DNA of 64,000 nt, from the NCBI RefSeq assembly GCF_000235425.2, contig NZ_KI912266.1, forward strand, positions 7,707,130 to 7,771,129, read 5' to 3'. This document shows positions 61,009 through 64,000 of the stretch, piece after piece. Both the position numbers and the translations under genes were made by a program. Below the pieces are notes generated by a model. That model searched no databases and had not been told where the DNA came from. It was given only the letters and a program-made list of their open reading frames with translations. The stretch comes from Pseudofrankia saprophytica. Its GTDB lineage: Bacteria; Actinomycetota; Actinomycetes; Frankiales; Frankiaceae. Each line of letters opens with the position of its first letter. Within the stretch, counting starts at the first letter, position 1.

Positions 61009-61416
61009 TCAGCCGCCGTGGCAGCAGACCTCCAGCTCCATCCCGTCCAGGTCGCGGAAGAACAGTGACCACTCGGACCCGAGCCGCTGGATCTCCCCGG
61101 TGTCGGCGCCCAGCTCGCGCAGCCTGTCGCGGGTGGTTTCGAGGGTCTCCAGGGAGTCGACCGCCAGGGCGAAATGGTCGATCGGGCCCCGGCCGCCCGC
61201 GCGGCGCCTGTCCCCGAGGATGTCGTCAGCCGGCGCCTCGAAGACGTTGAGCGCGGCACCCCCACCAAGATCGAGGATCACCATGCGCGGATGGTCGTCC
61301 CGCGCCGCCATCTCAAACGTCACCTCGGCCCCGAAGGCGTCGACATAGAACTTCACGATCCTGTCCATGTCAGGCGTCATTGTGGCGACGTGGTTGAACC
61401 CGGTTGTGATCGGCAT
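61009..61416 (-). CDS. VOC-superfamily (glyoxalase/dioxygenase-like) protein
   Basis: Protein of 135 residues with two beta-alpha-beta-beta-beta modules. Likely metal ligands are His in GFNHVATMT, His in GPIDHFALAVD and Glu in DGMELEVCCH at the C-terminus. MDRIVKFYVDAFGAEVTFEM is the usual first-module helix. The fold serves lyases, dioxygenases and resistance proteins; the reaction cannot be inferred. It stands alone, transcribed away from the beta-helix gene side. Confidence 0.88.
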   Translation of the reverse strand: MPITTGFNHVATMTPDMDRIVKFYVDAFGAEVTFEMAARDDHPRMVILDLGGGAALNVFEAPADDILGDRRRAGGRGPIDHFALAVDSLETLETTRDRLRELGADTGEIQRLGSEWSLFFRDLDGMELEVCCHGG

Positions 61417-61617
61417 CTGTGTCCTCGATTCGGTCTGTACCGGTCTCGATAGCGTCTGCGTGCTCGCTTCACACCGGATCTCAGTATGACGCTAAAACCT
61501 CAAGTCACCTTCAGCTCAACTCCGTCGGCGACGCGACGGTGCGACCGCGGGGTCGGGCGATGGACGGCGGGCGGGCCGCCGATGGCGACGGCGGGCGCGG
61601 GACGCGCTGTCGTGGCG

Positions 61618-62904
61618 TCAGCCGAGGGTGGACTCGGTGACCGACGGGCTGCCCGAGCCGAGGAAGAAGATGCCCCGGTAGCCGCGAGTCTCGAAACCCT
61701 CACTTGGGTTGTTCCGCAGCGTCGACTTCTCGATCGTGAGAGTTCCGGTGCGGTCGTTGCTGACGAAGAAAACCGCTCCGCCGCCCTCGGCCGCGCGGTT
61801 GCCCTCGACGACGCTGCCCGCGATCAGGACGCGGAACAGGTTGCCGTCGGTGTAGATCGCTCCGCCGCTGCCGCCACCCGGCGTGCCGCCGCGAGCCGGG
61901 TTCGCGCCGGACCCGATGGCCTCGTTGTCGCGAAACACGCTGTTCAGGACGGTCCACGAGACGCCGATGCTGCTCAGCGCGCCGCCGTTGGAGCAGGACC
62001 CGCCGACGAAGGTGCTGGCGACCACGTAGACCGGGCGGTCCTGGAACTGGTCCAGCACCCGGACCGCCGCGCCGCCGAGGTCGGGGCCCGTCTGGTCGCA
62101 CCGGTTGTCGACGAACGCGGAACGCACGATCCTGAACTGCCCGCCACGAACGAAGATCGCCCCACCGCCGCCGCCCTCCACGTGGTCGCCGGTCGAATTG
62201 CCATCGGCGAACGTCAGGTTCTGCACGGTCAGGCTCGGGAGATCCTGGTCGTCGCAGTGCGAGGTGGTCCACCCCTGGGCCTGGTCGCACGTGTTCATGT
62301 AGAGAATGCGGTGCCGACCGCCGCCGCTCAGGGTGACCAGGCCTCCGCCGTCGAGGACGACCCGTGGGCTGGCCGCGTTCACCACCTTGGCCGTCGCGGT
62401 CATGGTGATGGTGACCGGAGCGGGACCGCAGGCGAAGGTGATGACTCCTCCGGCGGCGACGGCGGCCACCACCGCGTCGGAGGTACAGCTGGCCCGCGTT
62501 CCGTTGCCGACCACCCGGGTCGGGTGCGAGGTGTCGACCGCGGCCGCCTCGGCCGGGACGGCCGCCGTCCCGCCGGGATTTCCGACGGCGAGGTTTCCGA
62601 CGGCGGCGTTTCCGTTTCCGGTGGCCGGATTTCCGGCCACCGGCCCGCCGGGACCCGGCCGGCCGGACGGGTCAGCCGCGGGGGGCGACGAGACCTGAGT
62701 GGACGACGAGACCAGCGGAGGGCTCGGGGCCGCGGCCTGCGCCGCGAGAGCCGTCGGAGCGGCCGTCACGCCGGCGGAGAAGGTGACCGCCGGGTCCGCG
62801 GTGGCGCCGCCTGAACCGCAGGCACCGACGCAGCCGACCAGCAGGCAGACCAGGACGACGACCGGCCAGGGCGGCGTCCGCGACCTGCCTGCCTTCGTTG
62901 CCAT
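61618..62904 (-). CDS. Secreted lipoprotein with parallel beta-helix repeats
   Basis: Protein of 428 residues. A basic N-terminus and hydrophobic core (PVVVLVCLLVGCVGAC) contain a lipobox-like LVGC, so it is probably a lipoprotein. A ~100-residue Pro/Ala/Gly linker follows. The rest shows right-handed beta-helix features with Asn/Gly-rich turns (LTVQNLTFADGNSTGDHVEG, GGAVFFVSNDRTGTLTIEKS). Paired Cys (TCDQAQGW with SHCDD) suggest disulfides. Such folds are seen in polysaccharide lyases and adhesins, but no catalytic Lys/Arg pattern is evident. Confidence 0.8.
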   Translation of the reverse strand: MATKAGRSRTPPWPVVVLVCLLVGCVGACGSGGATADPAVTFSAGVTAAPTALAAQAAAPSPPLVSSSTQVSSPPAADPSGRPGPGGPVAGNPATGNGNAAVGNLAVGNPGGTAAVPAEAAAVDTSHPTRVVGNGTRASCTSDAVVAAVAAGGVITFACGPAPVTITMTATAKVVNAASPRVVLDGGGLVTLSGGGRHRILYMNTCDQAQGWTTSHCDDQDLPSLTVQNLTFADGNSTGDHVEGGGGGAIFVRGGQFRIVRSAFVDNRCDQTGPDLGGAAVRVLDQFQDRPVYVVASTFVGGSCSNGGALSSIGVSWTVLNSVFRDNEAIGSGANPARGGTPGGGSGGAIYTDGNLFRVLIAGSVVEGNRAAEGGGAVFFVSNDRTGTLTIEKSTLRNNPSEGFETRGYRGIFFLGSGSPSVTESTLG

Positions 62905-63054
62905 GCGCGCACGCTAGTCCGGCGAACGGGACTTCTCGAAGGCTACTTCGATCAACAGATACCCTACCCTAGATTTTCGGCCCTCGGCCGGTGGGCGCCG
63001 ACGCTCTCGTGTCGTAAGCGGCCTGGGTAGCGGGCGGATGGTGTTTTCGAGGAC

Positions 63055-63999
63055 TCACGAGGCGCGCGGCCGCGGGGATGGCGGATCTCCGAGGGGATGG
63101 CAGACCTCGAAGGGCGCGCTGCTGCCGCCCCAGTGCACGACGCGTCCCGACCAGAGCGGGACACAGTCGCCGACGGTCAGAGATCGGATGGCGGTTCCGT
63201 CATCGATACCGTTGCCGAAGCACCAGTCGTAATAGACATACGCATCCCTTGTCAGCCCGCCCGCGGCCAGGCGCAGCACTATCCCGGTGTCGCCCCACAT
63301 GTCCCGCACGCAGGTCTCCGGCGCGTCCGGTCCACCGCCGACCGGCGCGGCCCGGATCGCCGCGAGCAGCGCCGCCGCGCCGGCCCCGCGGAACTGGTGG
63401 GAGGCCTGGAGCCCGGGGCTTCCCGCCGGGCGGTGCAGGTCGTACTGGCAGACCGCGATGGTGTCCACGGTGTCCAGCAGAGCCACGTCGAACGGTGCGG
63501 GCGGGCGGGCGAACCGGCCGGCCTGGATCGGCGAGCTGACGTCGCAGCCGTAGTGGTCGACAGTGGCCTGGCGGGCCGAGCCGATGATCCGCCCAGCATC
63601 GTCGAGGTGCGCGTCGTCCGCCAGGACGAACACCTTCGCCGAGCCAACCGTGCGAACGACGCGGGTCCAGCCGTCGGCGCTCACCCGCCCGTCCGGCGTC
63701 TCGTCGACGCCACCCGCCGCGGGGGTGGCGGCGAACCAGACGTGCGGGGCCCAGTGTTCGCGAGGCACCCCGCCGCCGTGCAGATCCAGGTTCTCGCCGC
63801 CGGAAACGCAACCGATCAACAGCTCGAACACGTCGCCGCCTCTGGTATCGACGTACGGCTGCTCGGGAAAGGAGGCCGGTTGTCCTCTGTAGGCGCACCA
63901 GTCGGCGCCGGGCGCCCGCGCATACCCCCAGGAGGCCGGGACCTGCACAACCATGTCGAGGAACGACTCGAACCGCCATCCCGGATCCGGTCGTGCCAT
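63055..63999 (-). CDS. Hypothetical protein, probably 5' partial
   Basis: Protein of at least 314 residues. The frame has an ATG at 63999, but the opening (GWRFESFLDMVVQVPASWGY) reads like the interior of a longer exported protein, so the true start may lie beyond the window. Many Cys and Trp residues (DWCAYRG, YYDWCFGNG, ETCVRDMWGD) suggest an extracytoplasmic disulfide-bonded domain. No family recognised and no neighbour gives context. Confidence 0.65.
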   Translation of the reverse strand: MARPDPGWRFESFLDMVVQVPASWGYARAPGADWCAYRGQPASFPEQPYVDTRGGDVFELLIGCVSGGENLDLHGGGVPREHWAPHVWFAATPAAGGVDETPDGRVSADGWTRVVRTVGSAKVFVLADDAHLDDAGRIIGSARQATVDHYGCDVSSPIQAGRFARPPAPFDVALLDTVDTIAVCQYDLHRPAGSPGLQASHQFRGAGAAALLAAIRAAPVGGGPDAPETCVRDMWGDTGIVLRLAAGGLTRDAYVYYDWCFGNGIDDGTAIRSLTVGDCVPLWSGRVVHWGGSSAPFEVCHPLGDPPSPRPRAS

Positions 64000-64000
64000 C

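Overview
The window is very GC-rich actinobacterial DNA. Coding is dense, start codons are a mix of ATG and GTG (one TTG), many gene joints are ATGA, GTGA or TGATG, and strong GGAGG-like ribosome sites are common. F420-type and deazaflavin-type oxidoreductases, an actinobacterial methyltransferase family (the DUF574/Methyltransf_19 type), a roadblock protein and an LpqY-SugABC-like transporter point to a soil actinomycete. The mix of many SDRs, acyl-CoA enzymes and CaiB-type transferases looks most like Frankia and its relatives, but that genus call is inference. No tRNA, rRNA, CRISPR array, phage or intact insertion sequence was seen.

Layout. (1) 1-4.6 kb: the 3' part of a two-domain ABC permease, an XRE-cupin regulator, a truncated flavin monooxygenase remnant, an SDR and a 2-oxoglutarate/Fe(II) oxygenase. 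(2) 4.7-10.4 kb: a LuxR-type response regulator with an MscS channel, a PfpI/DJ-1 protein, a GH2 glycosidase and an SMP-30 lactonase. (3) 10.5-42.7 kb: a large catabolic region. It holds two solute-binding lipoproteins near its ends, two amidohydrolases, three TetR regulators, five SDRs, a P450 coupled to an AttH-like protein, an NDMA-type alcohol dehydrogenase, two acyl-CoA synthetases, two crotonases, an acyl-CoA dehydrogenase, a thiolase, three APH-fold kinases, an F420-type LLM oxidoreductase, two NTF2-like proteins and a pair of CaiB/BaiF CoA-transferases. (4) 43.2-49.6 kb: a divergent roadblock/DUF4388-like pair, two paralogous proteins sharing a C-terminal domain, a small CarD/Tudor-like protein, a flavin reductase and a methyltransferase. 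(5) 49.8-52.8 kb: TetR divergent from SDR, deazaflavin oxidoreductase and MDR reductase. (6) 53.3-64 kb: CstA with a small partner, an LpqY-SugABC-like sugar transporter, a VOC protein, a beta-helix lipoprotein and a partial unknown.

How the genes fit together. Region 3 reads as one pathway, or a few related ones, for breaking down a hydrophobic, probably alicyclic or terpenoid/steroid-like acid: uptake, P450 hydroxylation, alcohol/SDR oxidation, CoA activation, beta-oxidation and CoA transfer. Two shared DNA elements support joint control. A nonamer CAATRTCGA lies in five promoter regions (about 10.49, 13.15, 28.98, 32.31 and 36.78 kb), and in three of them it supplies or abuts a -35-like hexamer. 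A TGAGACA element lies in the two promoter regions serving the P450 operon and the dehydrogenase/SDR genes. Three separate APH-fold kinases near an ACAD of ACAD10/11 look recall the LvaA/LvaC route, in which a hydroxyacyl-CoA is phosphorylated and then dephosphorylated by elimination. This is the best candidate for an undescribed system in the window.
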